From contig VBLV01000070.1 in NCBI GenBank assembly GCA_005879045.1, positions 563 to 10,756 of the forward strand: a stretch of 10,194 bases of DNA. The letters run 5' to 3'. Position 1 is the first letter of the stretch; each line of letters opens with the position of its first letter. This DNA is from Methanobacteriota archaeon (lineage in GTDB: Archaea; Thermoplasmatota; Thermoplasmata; RBG-16-68-12). The notes beneath the pieces were generated by a model. That model was not told the DNA's origin. It saw only the letters and a program-made list of their open reading frames with translations, and did not search any database. Below are positions 1-6,117 of the stretch, piece by piece. The position numbers and the translations under genes were made by a program.

Positions 1-1
1 C

Positions 2-289
2 GAGATGGACGCCGCGGTCGTGGCGCTCGAGGGAAAGGCGGGCGAAGGCGTCCGGATGGTCCGGGACAACCTGGTGAAAGTCCTCCAAGAGGTCGGCCTC
101 CAGGAGATTCCGTCCAAGGGGCGGGTCTTCGACCCGTACGAGATGGATTGCATCGAGCAGGTGCCGGATCCGGAGATGAAGGACGGCGCCGTCAAGTCGG
201 TCGTGCGGAAGGGCTATCGCCTCCACGATCGCGTCTTGCGTCCCGCTCAAGTCATCGTCGTCAAGAACAGAGGTGAAACGAATGGCTAA
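2..289 (+). CDS. grpE: GrpE nucleotide exchange factor, C-terminal part (5' end outside window)
   Basis: This is the 3' end of a gene that begins before the window; about 95 codons are visible, in frame from base 2. GrpE is the cytosolic nucleotide exchange factor that releases ADP from DnaK and resets its substrate cycle. The visible part matches the GrpE C-terminal beta domain that docks on the Hsp70 ATPase domain: a helix ending in [17 protein letters not shown], then the characteristic G-x-x-FDP segment ([12 protein letters not shown]) and the closing [18 protein letters not shown] strand pair. The usual 'HEA' after FDP is here 'EMDC', a mild departure. The stop codon TAA (287-289) overlaps the dnaK start (ATG 282) by 8 bases, so the two genes are almost certainly cotranscribed and translationally coupled. 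The dimerising N-terminal coiled coil lies outside the window. Identification is firm because of both the motifs and the dnaK-dnaJ context. Confidence 0.93.
   Translation, partial: EMDAAVVALEGKAGEGVRMVRDNLVKVLQEVGLQEIPSKGRVFDPYEMDCIEQVPDPEMKDGAVKSVVRKGYRLHDRVLRPAQVIVVKNRGETNG
269..276 (+). promoter_or_regulatory. Shine-Dalgarno site that fixes the dnaK start
   Basis: AGAGGTGA lies inside the end of grpE, with five bases between it and ATG 282. It argues for ATG 282 as the true dnaK start rather than the in-frame GTG at 273, which is itself part of this site. [13 protein letters not shown] is also the normal Hsp70 N-terminus. Confidence 0.7.
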
Positions 290-2120
290 GATTATCGGAA
301 TCGACCTCGGCACGACCAACTCCGAGGCCGCATACATGGAAGGGGGAACGCCGCGGATCATCCCGAGCGCTGAGGGCAGCGCGTACGGCGGGAAGATGTT
401 CCCGTCCGTCGTGGCCTTCACGAAGGACGGGATTCTCGTCGGTGAACCGGCGAAGCGCCAGGCCGTCCTGAACCCCGATCGCACCGTGATGCAAATCAAG
501 CGGAAGATGGGGACGGACTACAAGGTCCGGATCGACGGGAAGGATTACACCCCGCAGGAGATCTCCGCGATGATACTCCGGAAAATCAAGACGGACGCGG
601 AGGCGTTCCTCGGCCAACCCGTCAACCAGGCGGTAATCACGGTGCCGGCCTACTTCAACGACAACCAACGACAGGCCACGAAAGATGCCGGGAAGATCGC
701 CGGCCTCGACGTCCTTCGGCTCGTGAATGAGCCGACGGCGGCGGCCTTGGCCTACGGTCTCGACAAGAAGGGAGAAGGCAAGATCGCCGTGCTCGACTTG
801 GGTGGCGGGACGTTCGACGTGACCCTGATGGAAATGGGTGAGGGGGTCTTCGAGGTCATCGCGACGTCCGGGGACACCCAGCTCGGCGGCATGGACATGG
901 ACAACACGATCATCCAGTGGCTCGCCTCCGAGTTCCGCGCCGAGCACGGCGTGGACATCTCGAGCGACAAGCAGGCGATGCAGAGGCTGCGCGACGCGGG
1001 CGAAAAGGCGAAGATCGAATTGACGAGCGCGACCGAGACGACGATCAACTTGCCGTTCATCGCCCAGAAGTCCGGACAGCCGGTGCACCTGGAGAAGAAA
1101 GTCACCCGGGCGAAGCTTGAGCAACTGATCGAACCCGTGCTGAATCGTCTTGACACTCCCATTCGCCAGGCGTTCAAGGACGCCGGATGGCAGTACCGGG
1201 ACGTCAATCACGTCATCTTGGTCGGCGGGCCGACCCGAATGCCGGCGGTCCAGTCTCGCTTCGAGAAGATCCTCGGTCGGCCGGCGGAGCGAACCGTCGA
1301 CCCGATGCAGTGCGTGGCGCTCGGCGCCGCGATCCAGGCCGCAGTCCTCAGCGGCGAGGTGAAGGATATCCTCCTGCTCGATGTGACCCCCCTGAGCTTG
1401 GGCGTCGAGACGAAGGGCGGCATCTTCACGAAGCTGATCGAGCGGAACACGACGATTCCCACGCGAAAGAGCGAGATCTTCACGACCGCCGCGGACGGCC
1501 AGACGAGCGTCGAGGTCCATGTCCTGCAGGGCGAACGCGCCATGGCCGGGGACAATGTGAGCCTGGGTCGGTTCTATCTCACGGGAATTCCGCCCGCGCC
1601 CGCGGGCATCCCGAAGATCGAGGTGACGTTTGACATCGACGCGAATGGAATCTTGAACGTCTCCGCGAAAGATATGGCGACCGGGAAGACGGAAAAGCTC
1701 ACGATTGTGGCCCCCCAGAGGATGGACAAGGGGAAGATTGACTCCGCGGTCCGGGATGCGGAGAGCCACGCGGAGGAGGACCGCCGTCGCCGCGAGTTCG
1801 TGGAGTTGCGGAACCATGCCGACCAACTCGTCTACGCGACCGAGAAGCTCTTGAAGGAGCACGGCTCCGCGATTTCGGAGGGGACCCGCAAGGCCGTCGA
1901 GGAGAAGCTCGAGGCCGTCCGTAGGGTCCTGACGACGGACGACATCTCGGTGCTCCGCGCCGCAATCGAGGCGCTGAACCAGGAAGCACAAAAGATCGGC
2001 GTCGAGATGTACGGGAAAGGCGGACCGGCGGAGACCCCTCCGCCGGGCGCGGGCGACTCCGGCGGCTCGTCGGACCCGGGCGTCGTGGACGCGGACTTCG
2101 AGGACGTGGACAAGAAGTGA
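282..2120 (+). CDS. dnaK: Hsp70 chaperone DnaK
   Basis: ATP-dependent cytosolic Hsp70 chaperone, 612 aa from ATG 282, of normal length. It binds exposed hydrophobic segments of client proteins and cycles with DnaJ and GrpE. Visible landmarks: phosphate-1 loop GIDLGTTN (6-13), [11 protein letters not shown] (from 149), phosphate-2 loop DLGGGTFD (172-179), adenosine motif VGGPTRMP (from 314), the hydrophobic interdomain linker ILLLD just before VTPLSLG (368-374), then the beta-sandwich substrate domain, helical lid and a Gly/Pro-rich tail ending [12 protein letters not shown] as in many bacterial DnaKs. The roughly 24-residue insertion of Gram-negative DnaK between [14 protein letters not shown] and the following helix is absent, as is usual for Gram-positive and archaeal Hsp70. 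It overlaps grpE by 8 bases and is followed 30 bases later by dnaJ. Archaeal dnaK operons are generally regarded as ancient acquisitions from bacteria. No promoter is visible here; it would lie upstream of grpE. Confidence 0.97.
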   Translation: MAKIIGIDLGTTNSEAAYMEGGTPRIIPSAEGSAYGGKMFPSVVAFTKDGILVGEPAKRQAVLNPDRTVMQIKRKMGTDYKVRIDGKDYTPQEISAMILRKIKTDAEAFLGQPVNQAVITVPAYFNDNQRQATKDAGKIAGLDVLRLVNEPTAAALAYGLDKKGEGKIAVLDLGGGTFDVTLMEMGEGVFEVIATSGDTQLGGMDMDNTIIQWLASEFRAEHGVDISSDKQAMQRLRDAGEKAKIELTSATETTINLPFIAQKSGQPVHLEKKVTRAKLEQLIEPVLNRLDTPIRQAFKDAGWQYRDVNHVILVGGPTRMPAVQSRFEKILGRPAERTVDPMQCVALGAAIQAAVLSGEVKDILLLDVTPLSLGVETKGGIFTKLIERNTTIPTRKSEIFTTAADGQTSVEVHVLQGERAMAGDNVSLGRFYLTGIPPAPAGIPKIEVTFDIDANGILNVSAKDMATGKTEKLTIVAPQRMDKGKIDSAVRDAESHAEEDRRRREFVELRNHADQLVYATEKLLKEHGSAISEGTRKAVEEKLEAVRRVLTTDDISVLRAAIEALNQEAQKIGVEMYGKGGPAETPPPGAGDSGGSSDPGVVDADFEDVDKK

Positions 2121-2150
2121 CCGGGGGCCACCCCGCGGGAAGAGCGCTTC

Positions 2151-3329
2151 ATGGCCGACGATGACTACTACGAGAGGCTCGGCGTCCCTCGCGGGGCGTC
2201 CAAGGACGAGATCAAGCGAGCCTACCGTCGGCTCGCGAAGAAACACCATCCGGACCTGAACAAGGACGACCCGAAGGCCGCGGAAGAGAAGTTCAAGCAA
2301 ATTTCCGAGGCCTACGAGGTCTTGGCGGACGACGAGAAGCGACGCATCTACGACCAGTTCGGCGCGGACGGCCTCAAGCAACAGGTCTGGGGCGGCGAAG
2401 GCTTCGACTGGTCCCGGTTCACCCACGCCGGGGACGTCGAGGACATCTTCGGGCGGGACCTGTTCGCCTCGTTCTTCGGTCAAAGCGGGGGGCTCGGCGG
2501 GTCCCTGTTCGAGCAGTTCTTCGGCGGCAACGTGGGCACCGTGGGTCGGCGTCGCGGTCCCGCGCCCGGCCACGATGCGCGCGTCGAGGTCGAGCTAAGC
2601 CTCGAGGAGGTCGCTCAGGGCGGACGGAAGGAGGTCACGGTCCACTACCCGATGACGTGTCCGGCGTGCCGCGGGACCGGGGCAGAGGGGGAACGCCTCG
2701 TCACCTGTCCGACGTGCAACGGCCGAGGCCAGGTGAGCGCCTCCCAACGGCGAGGCTACAGTCAGTTCATCACGATCACGACGTGCCCGAAGTGCAACGG
2801 CCGCGGCCAATGGCCGGAACGGCCGTGTCCCCGGTGTTCCGGCGAGGGCCGAATCGCGGAGCAGCGCACGATCGCAGTCGAGATCCCGCCCGGAGTCCCG
2901 GACGGTGTCCAGCTTCGGGTCCCCGGCCGCGGCCTCGCGGGAGATGCGGGAGCCCCCCCTGGCGACCTCTATGTGGCCGTACGCGTGCGGCCCGACGACC
3001 GGTTCATCCGCGACGGGGACGACATCGTCTACGAGCTGCCGATTTCGTTTGCCCAGGCGGCCTTGGGGGCAGAGGTTGAGGTACCGACTCTCGACGGTAC
3101 GAGCCGACTGCGGATCCCGGCCGGAATTCAGACCGGCACCGTCCTCCGACTCCGTGGAAAAGGACTCCCGCGGTTCCAACGGTCCGGGCGGGGGGACCAG
3201 TTGGTCCGAGTGATTGTGCAGACGCCGACGCGGTTGTCGGCGGAGGAGCGTCGCCTGTTCGAGCAACTCCGGGGGCTACGGGATGAATCCGGCCACCGGG
3301 GGGCGTTCGATCGGTTTCGGAGACCCTAA
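2151..3329 (+). CDS. dnaJ: Hsp40 co-chaperone DnaJ (type I)
   Basis: J-domain co-chaperone, 392 aa, that delivers clients to DnaK and stimulates its ATPase. The J domain occupies about residues 5-70, with the catalytic HPD at 33-35. The following Gly/Phe region (about 80-135) is only moderately glycine-rich ([17 protein letters not shown]) and carries a DVEDIF motif typical of DnaJ. The zinc-binding region has all four CxxCxGxG repeats: CPACRGTG (from 173 minus 3, i.e. 170), CPTCNGRG (186), CPKCNGRG (212) and CPRCSGEG (226), so both zinc centres should be intact. The C-terminal client-binding beta domains follow, with the usual [17 protein letters not shown] and [17 protein letters not shown] signatures. 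This makes it a class I (DnaJ/Ydj1-type) protein. It starts 30 bases after the dnaK stop with only a weak purine-rich ribosome site (GGGAAGAG), and is presumably read from the grpE-dnaK transcript. Confidence 0.96.
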   Translation: MADDDYYERLGVPRGASKDEIKRAYRRLAKKHHPDLNKDDPKAAEEKFKQISEAYEVLADDEKRRIYDQFGADGLKQQVWGGEGFDWSRFTHAGDVEDIFGRDLFASFFGQSGGLGGSLFEQFFGGNVGTVGRRRGPAPGHDARVEVELSLEEVAQGGRKEVTVHYPMTCPACRGTGAEGERLVTCPTCNGRGQVSASQRRGYSQFITITTCPKCNGRGQWPERPCPRCSGEGRIAEQRTIAVEIPPGVPDGVQLRVPGRGLAGDAGAPPGDLYVAVRVRPDDRFIRDGDDIVYELPISFAQAALGAEVEVPTLDGTSRLRIPAGIQTGTVLRLRGKGLPRFQRSGRGDQLVRVIVQTPTRLSAEERRLFEQLRGLRDESGHRGAFDRFRRP

Positions 3330-3487
3330 GGCGACGGGATTCCCGCCAGGTAGGACACGAGCTTGATCATTCCGTAGAAGGCCACGAGCGCCCCCACGAC
3401 GGTCACGATTGCCAGCGCGTCCCGAAGAAGCAAGCCCTTCGCGTCGAGTTCCGCTCCAACCTGAGTCGGAGCAACCTGATCCTGCAG
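3326..3487 (-). CDS. Possible small single-pass membrane protein (non-canonical start)
   Basis: This is a short antisense reading frame read by eye. From a CTG at 3487 it gives 53 residues: a polar start ([17 protein letters not shown]), then a continuous hydrophobic stretch ([19 protein letters not shown], about residues 19-47) and the tail SYLAGIPSP before TAG at 3326-3328. One long hydrophobic helix suggests a membrane anchor. The codons in the second half have the strong G/C third-position bias of the real genes nearby. A good ribosome site, GGAGAGGAG, lies at 3497-3505, nine bases before the CTG. The weakness is the start: there is no ATG, GTG or TTG between the upstream in-frame TGA and the helix, so it needs CTG (or ATA/ATC) initiation, or it is a decayed gene or chance frame. 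Its stop overlaps the end of dnaJ by four bases, tail to tail. No family is recognised. Confidence 0.38.
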   Translation of the reverse strand: MQDQVAPTQVGAELDAKGLLLRDALAIVTVVGALVAFYGMIKLVSYLAGIPSP

Positions 3488-3628
3488 GATATGTATCTCC
3501 TCTCCGGTGACTATGCTGGAGGTCGGTATGAATCGCTTCCGCCACGGAAATCAGAGATGTGAATCATTCCTGGTAACGTCGGAATCGGGGAAGGATTATG
3601 AGCCTGCCCCCGGTTTCGTCGTCGGCTG
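3488..3628. other. Intergenic stretch between dnaJ region and the RuvC-like gene
   Basis: Together with the possible antisense ORF at 3326-3487 this makes a gap of about 300 bases between clear genes. It is slightly more AT-rich than its surroundings. It holds the candidate ribosome site of the antisense ORF and, at 3593-3600, GGATTATG, a poor TATA-like match centred about 32 bases before ATG 3629. I see no RNA gene, clear terminator hairpin or mobile element in it. Confidence 0.5.
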
Positions 3629-4387
3629 ATGCGAAAGGTCCTAGGAATCCTCACCGAAGACTTCCGACTCTATCACGATCTCGTCGCCGCCTTGAAGGCC
3701 CGCGACCTTCCGTTCACCAGTCTGTCGTTCGCTCGTCGAATCCCGGACGCCGTTGGGGCCGTCTTGACTTCTCCGGCCGAGGCGAGCCGAGTTCGGCTTC
3801 GGCATATCGTGCCGGTCGACGACATCGACTCGTCGATCGCGAAAGCCCTCCAGCTGTTGCGGGGCAAGTCGGAATGGGAGGAGCTCCGAATCGGCGTCGA
3901 CCCCGGTCGCGAGCCGGGCGTCGCGATCATCGGGGACGGCGAGGTGATCGACACGCGGATCGCGGCGAGCCCGGAGGCGGTCGCCTTCCATGTCCGTCAG
4001 GCGGTCCGCACGTTCCCCGCGAAAGACATTCGTGTGCGGGTCGGTCTCGGCGATCCGACGAACCGGGACCGGATCCTGAAGGCCCTCGCGAGAGACCAGC
4101 TCCGCGTGGAGGTCGTCGACGAGGCTGGGACGACGCATCGCACCGCTCAGCCCGACGTGGACGCGGCGATCGACATCGCAAAATCCTCCGGACGCCGGGT
4201 GGAACCTCCGGTCGAGATTCGGCCCACGCCGGGAGAGGTGCGCGAGATCCAACGGCGGTCTCGCCTCGACAGCGGCGGCGTCGTGACGATCTCGTCCGAG
4301 CTCGCCGGCGCCGTGGCCCGAGGCGACCTCACCCTCGAGGAAGCGATCACCCGGGCGAAGCGGAAGGAACGCCAATCACAAGGCTAG
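3629..4387 (+). CDS. Uncharacterised two-domain protein with RuvC/YqgF-like RNase H fold
   Basis: 252 aa; no named family recognised. Residues 1-75 look like a small alpha/beta domain (KVLGILTEDFRLYHDLVAAL, AVGAVLTSP). Residues 86-190 follow the pattern of the RuvC/YqgF branch of the RNase H fold: first strand IGVDPG with Asp91, strand GVAIIGDGEVID, a middle strand IRVRVGLG, then VEVVDE with Glu165, and a helix opening DVDAAIDIA with Asp176, Asp178 and Asp182. Those acids sit where the metal-binding catalytic residues of resolvases and related nucleases fall, so a nuclease or nucleic-acid role is possible, but this is inference. The C-terminus (227-246) is a short helical hairpin, AVARGDLTLEEAITRAKRKE. 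ATG 3629 is the only in-frame start after the upstream stop TGA 3599-3601. There is no ribosome site, consistent with a near-leaderless transcript. Its last 12 bases overlap the end of the convergent regulator gene at 4376. Confidence 0.8.
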   Translation: MRKVLGILTEDFRLYHDLVAALKARDLPFTSLSFARRIPDAVGAVLTSPAEASRVRLRHIVPVDDIDSSIAKALQLLRGKSEWEELRIGVDPGREPGVAIIGDGEVIDTRIAASPEAVAFHVRQAVRTFPAKDIRVRVGLGDPTNRDRILKALARDQLRVEVVDEAGTTHRTAQPDVDAAIDIAKSSGRRVEPPVEIRPTPGEVREIQRRSRLDSGGVVTISSELAGAVARGDLTLEEAITRAKRKERQSQG

Positions 4388-4894
4388 ACTGTAGCGGGCC
4401 TCGAGCTCCTTGCGGCGTTTGAAGTACATCTCCTCCGCGATCTCGCCGGCCGCGAGTTTCGCCTCCAACGCCTCGAGTTCGCGGGCGAAGTCGGACTTGA
4501 ACGACGACGTGTACTCTTTCACGACGCGCTCGAGGAGGTCCAACAGGTCCTTCCCGCGTTGCGTGACCTGGTACACAATCCGGGGCCGTCCGTTCGGCGG
4601 GAAAATCGCGGCGCGGTCCACGAGACCCCACGCGAACAACTCGACGAGTTGCTTGTCCACGGAAGTCCGGCGGATCTTCAGTTTCTTCGCGAGATCTTCC
4701 GGGTGGTCGAACCCTTTCTGGAGGAGCCGAAGGATTTGGCGGCGTGTTTCCGACCCCGCAATACGGATGAGCTCCAGCGGTTCCGGCATCCCGGTCGGCG
4801 AGTCGTTTCGGCCTACTTCAACGTTCTTCCCCTTCGCATCGGTCGTCGTCTCCCCGGAGGGAGATGATGTCGAGACACCGGCGGAAGGTATCAT
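4376..4894 (-). CDS. Winged-helix (ArsR-like) transcriptional regulator with C-terminal SHOCT-like motif
   Basis: 172 aa from ATG 4894. Residues 1-37 are a polar, probably disordered leader. Residues about 38-120 form a winged helix: PLELIRIAGSETRRQILRLL (helix 1), HPEDLAKKLKI (helix 2), RRTSVDKQLVELFAWGLV (recognition helix and after), then the wing with PRIVYQVTQRGKDLL. This is the ArsR-like DNA-binding layout. A linking helix is followed by residues 138-168, LEALEAKLAAGEIAEEMYF and onward, a helical hairpin of SHOCT type. No metal-binding cysteines are visible, so a metal sensor is unlikely. The frame is open to ATG 4954, but ATG 4894 is preferred: a TATTTAT box on this strand (4914-4921) lies about 24 bases upstream, giving a leaderless or nearly leaderless message, and ATG 4954 would lie upstream of that box. 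ATG 4789 (residue 36) is a fallback. It is divergent from the 4943-6048 pair, which it may control. Confidence 0.85.
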   Translation of the reverse strand: MIPSAGVSTSSPSGETTTDAKGKNVEVGRNDSPTGMPEPLELIRIAGSETRRQILRLLQKGFDHPEDLAKKLKIRRTSVDKQLVELFAWGLVDRAAIFPPNGRPRIVYQVTQRGKDLLDLLERVVKEYTSSFKSDFARELEALEAKLAAGEIAEEMYFKRRKELEARYSLAL

Positions 4895-4912
4895 TTTTAT
4901 CCGCGAGGCTTG

Positions 4913-4921
4913 CATAAATAA
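4913..4921. promoter_or_regulatory. TATA box shared by two divergent genes
   Basis: CATAAATAA reads as a TATA box in both directions. On the + strand 4913-4920 occupies -30 to -23 relative to ATG 4943, the textbook archaeal spacing if transcription starts at the A of that ATG. On the minus strand the same AT block (TTATTTAT) is centred about 24 bases before ATG 4894. Only 48 bases separate the two starts, so binding of TBP/TFB in one direction should compete with the other. Confidence 0.65.
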
Positions 4922-4942
4922 GCCGGGTCCCATCGACTCGGT

Positions 4943-5128
4943 ATGTTCGGACACAAGGACGCCCGGCTGCGGGAGACGGACCTACGTTCCCAAGCACGCG
5001 AGGACGCCGCGAAGTCGCCGCGGACCCGGCAAAAGAAGGAGACCTGGATCACGAAAACCCCGCTCGAGGCCCTCGCGCGGAAGGAAATGTATTTCGCTGT
5101 GGCCTCCACTTTCCGGTGGAGCCAATGA
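4943..5128 (+). CDS. Small basic protein of unknown function, leaderless, upstream of repeat protein
   Basis: 61 aa, rich in Arg/Lys and Asp/Glu in its first half (DARLRETDLRSQAREDAAKS) and ending with an aromatic stretch (KEMYFAVASTFRWSQ). No domain, signal peptide or membrane helix is recognised. Three things support it as real: the TATA box at 4913-4920 lies exactly -30 to -23 from its ATG, so it begins a leaderless transcript; its codons show the G/C-rich third positions of neighbouring genes; and its TGA overlaps the next gene's ATG as ATGA (5125-5128), the classic arrangement for translational coupling. It is therefore probably the first cistron of a two-gene operon with the bactofilin-like protein. 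It could alternatively be a leader peptide whose translation sets expression of that gene. Confidence 0.62.
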   Translation: MFGHKDARLRETDLRSQAREDAAKSPRTRQKKETWITKTPLEALARKEMYFAVASTFRWSQ

Positions 5129-6048
5129 AGCGAAAGGACATCCTCCGAAAGCTTGAGGAACGGCTCGCGCGCGGCGAGATCAATGAGAAGACGTACCTGG
5201 AGATCAAGGTCCGCTACGACTCGGAACCGGAAGAGCCGGAGGAGTCGGAAACGCCCGAGGCCACACCACCGGATCTCGGGGAAGCGATCGGGGCCGTCGT
5301 AGCTCAGGCGACCGCGGAGGCGTCCCGCCATGCGGAGCACACCGCTCACGCGGTCGGCGAGGCGATGCGCGCCGTGGACTTCTCGGGGTTCGGAACGAAG
5401 CTGAGCGAGGAGTCGATCAAGATTCTAGGCAGCGGCGTCGTGACCGGGAACCCGATCAAGACGGTGGAGTTCAAGTCTGCAGGGAGCGCCCGGGTCCAAG
5501 GTCCATTGGAGGCGGAAACCGCCCGGATCGCCGGATCCTGTATCTTCGATTCCGACGTGCACGTGGAGGAATTCCGAGCCGCGGGATCGACCCGCATCGC
5601 GGGGAACTTAAAAGCCGAGGAAATCGAGACGAGCGGCTCCCTTCAGGTGGACGGATCCATCGCCGCGGAGGAGATTTCGTCGAGCGGCTCGCTGAGTGTA
5701 AAGGGGAGTGTCGACGCCGAGGAATTTCGATTGAGCGGATCCGTTCGCATCGATGGAGGGCTGAAGGCCGAGGAAGTCGAAATCGACCTCCAGGGCACAT
5801 CGAAGATTCCCACGATCGAGGCGGAGGAAATCCGCGTGAAGGCCACCGGTGGCTTTTTCCGCGTCCGCGGGGAGTTGACCGCGGACCGGATCGAAGGCGA
5901 AGAGATCGAGCTCGAGGCGACCACGGCGGCGCTCGTCAAGGGAGACGAGGTCCGCATCGGGCCCCACTGCCATATCGACGTCGTCGAGGCGAAGGAGCTC
6001 GTCGTGCACTCGTCGAGCGAGGTCCGCGAGCGCCGGACCGCCTCGTGA
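5125..6048 (+). CDS. Bactofilin-like / polymer-forming beta-helix repeat protein with N-terminal SHOCT-like motif
   Basis: 307 aa from ATG 5125. That start is chosen because GGTGGAG (5115-5121) sits in front of it and it overlaps the previous stop as ATGA; an in-frame GTG at 5116 is the alternative. Residues 1-32 form a SHOCT-like helical hairpin (ILRKLEERLARGEINEKTY). Residues 33-50 are acidic and proline-rich, and 54-85 an alanine-rich amphipathic segment. From about 100 to the end the protein is a run of short strands with turns at regular glycines, including four consecutive 17-residue repeats at 148-215 (pattern EE[IF]xxSGSlxvxGxlxA). This is the look of a right-handed beta-helix of the bactofilin/polymer-forming cytoskeletal kind, proteins that self-assemble into filaments, but the family call is by pattern only. 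There is no signal peptide or membrane helix, so it is probably cytoplasmic. It is divergent from the winged-helix gene that carries the same N-terminal motif. Confidence 0.8.
   Translation: MKRKDILRKLEERLARGEINEKTYLEIKVRYDSEPEEPEESETPEATPPDLGEAIGAVVAQATAEASRHAEHTAHAVGEAMRAVDFSGFGTKLSEESIKILGSGVVTGNPIKTVEFKSAGSARVQGPLEAETARIAGSCIFDSDVHVEEFRAAGSTRIAGNLKAEEIETSGSLQVDGSIAAEEISSSGSLSVKGSVDAEEFRLSGSVRIDGGLKAEEVEIDLQGTSKIPTIEAEEIRVKATGGFFRVRGELTADRIEGEEIELEATTAALVKGDEVRIGPHCHIDVVEAKELVVHSSSEVRERRTAS
5566..5769 (+). repeat. Four tandem 51-bp coding repeats (17 residues each)
   Basis: Units at 5566-5616, 5617-5667, 5668-5718 and 5719-5769 encode EEFRAAGSTRIAGNLKA, EEIETSGSLQVDGSIAA, EEISSSGSLSVKGSVDA and EEFRLSGSVRIDGGLKA. 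The protein repeat is clear (EE start, S/A-GS centre, G and A near the end) while the DNA has drifted, so this is an old structural repeat rather than a recent duplication. Degenerate copies continue on both sides. Confidence 0.85.
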
Positions 6049-6087
6049 TTCTGAACTTTGTCAGACCGCGATTATCGTCCCACAACC

Positions 6088-6095
6088 TTGATATA
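6088..6095 (+). promoter_or_regulatory. TATA box of the cdc48 gene
   Basis: TTGATATA occupies -30 to -23 relative to GTG 6118, so transcription should start at or next to the start codon, making a leaderless mRNA. The 10 bases ATAAGCCGGG (6093-6102) that overlap the box also occur at the same distance before ATG 4943. Confidence 0.65.
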
Positions 6096-6117
6096 AGCCG
6101 GGGGAGTTCGAACTGGT

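Noticed and set aside
261..2573. Very long minus-strand open frame (770 codons) opposite dnaK and dnaJ
   Set aside because: Its translation is Arg/Leu/Asp-rich low-complexity with no domain; it mirrors the GC-rich codon pattern of dnaK, a common shadow in high-GC genomes.
3598..4422. Plus-strand frame from ATG 3598, which has a good GGGGAAGGA ribosome site in front
   Set aside because: The product is an Arg/Gly/Pro-rich shadow of the RuvC-like frame. The 3629 frame has sensible secondary structure and motifs, so the purine run is not taken as a start signal for this ORF.
4895..4954. Longer N-terminus for the winged-helix regulator starting at ATG 4954
   Set aside because: The extra 20 codons would lie upstream of and across the TATA box at 4914-4921 and have no plausible promoter or ribosome site of their own.
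6049..6087. Possible terminator after the repeat-protein gene
   Set aside because: No stem-loop and no clear T-run can be seen, only a few scattered short T stretches.
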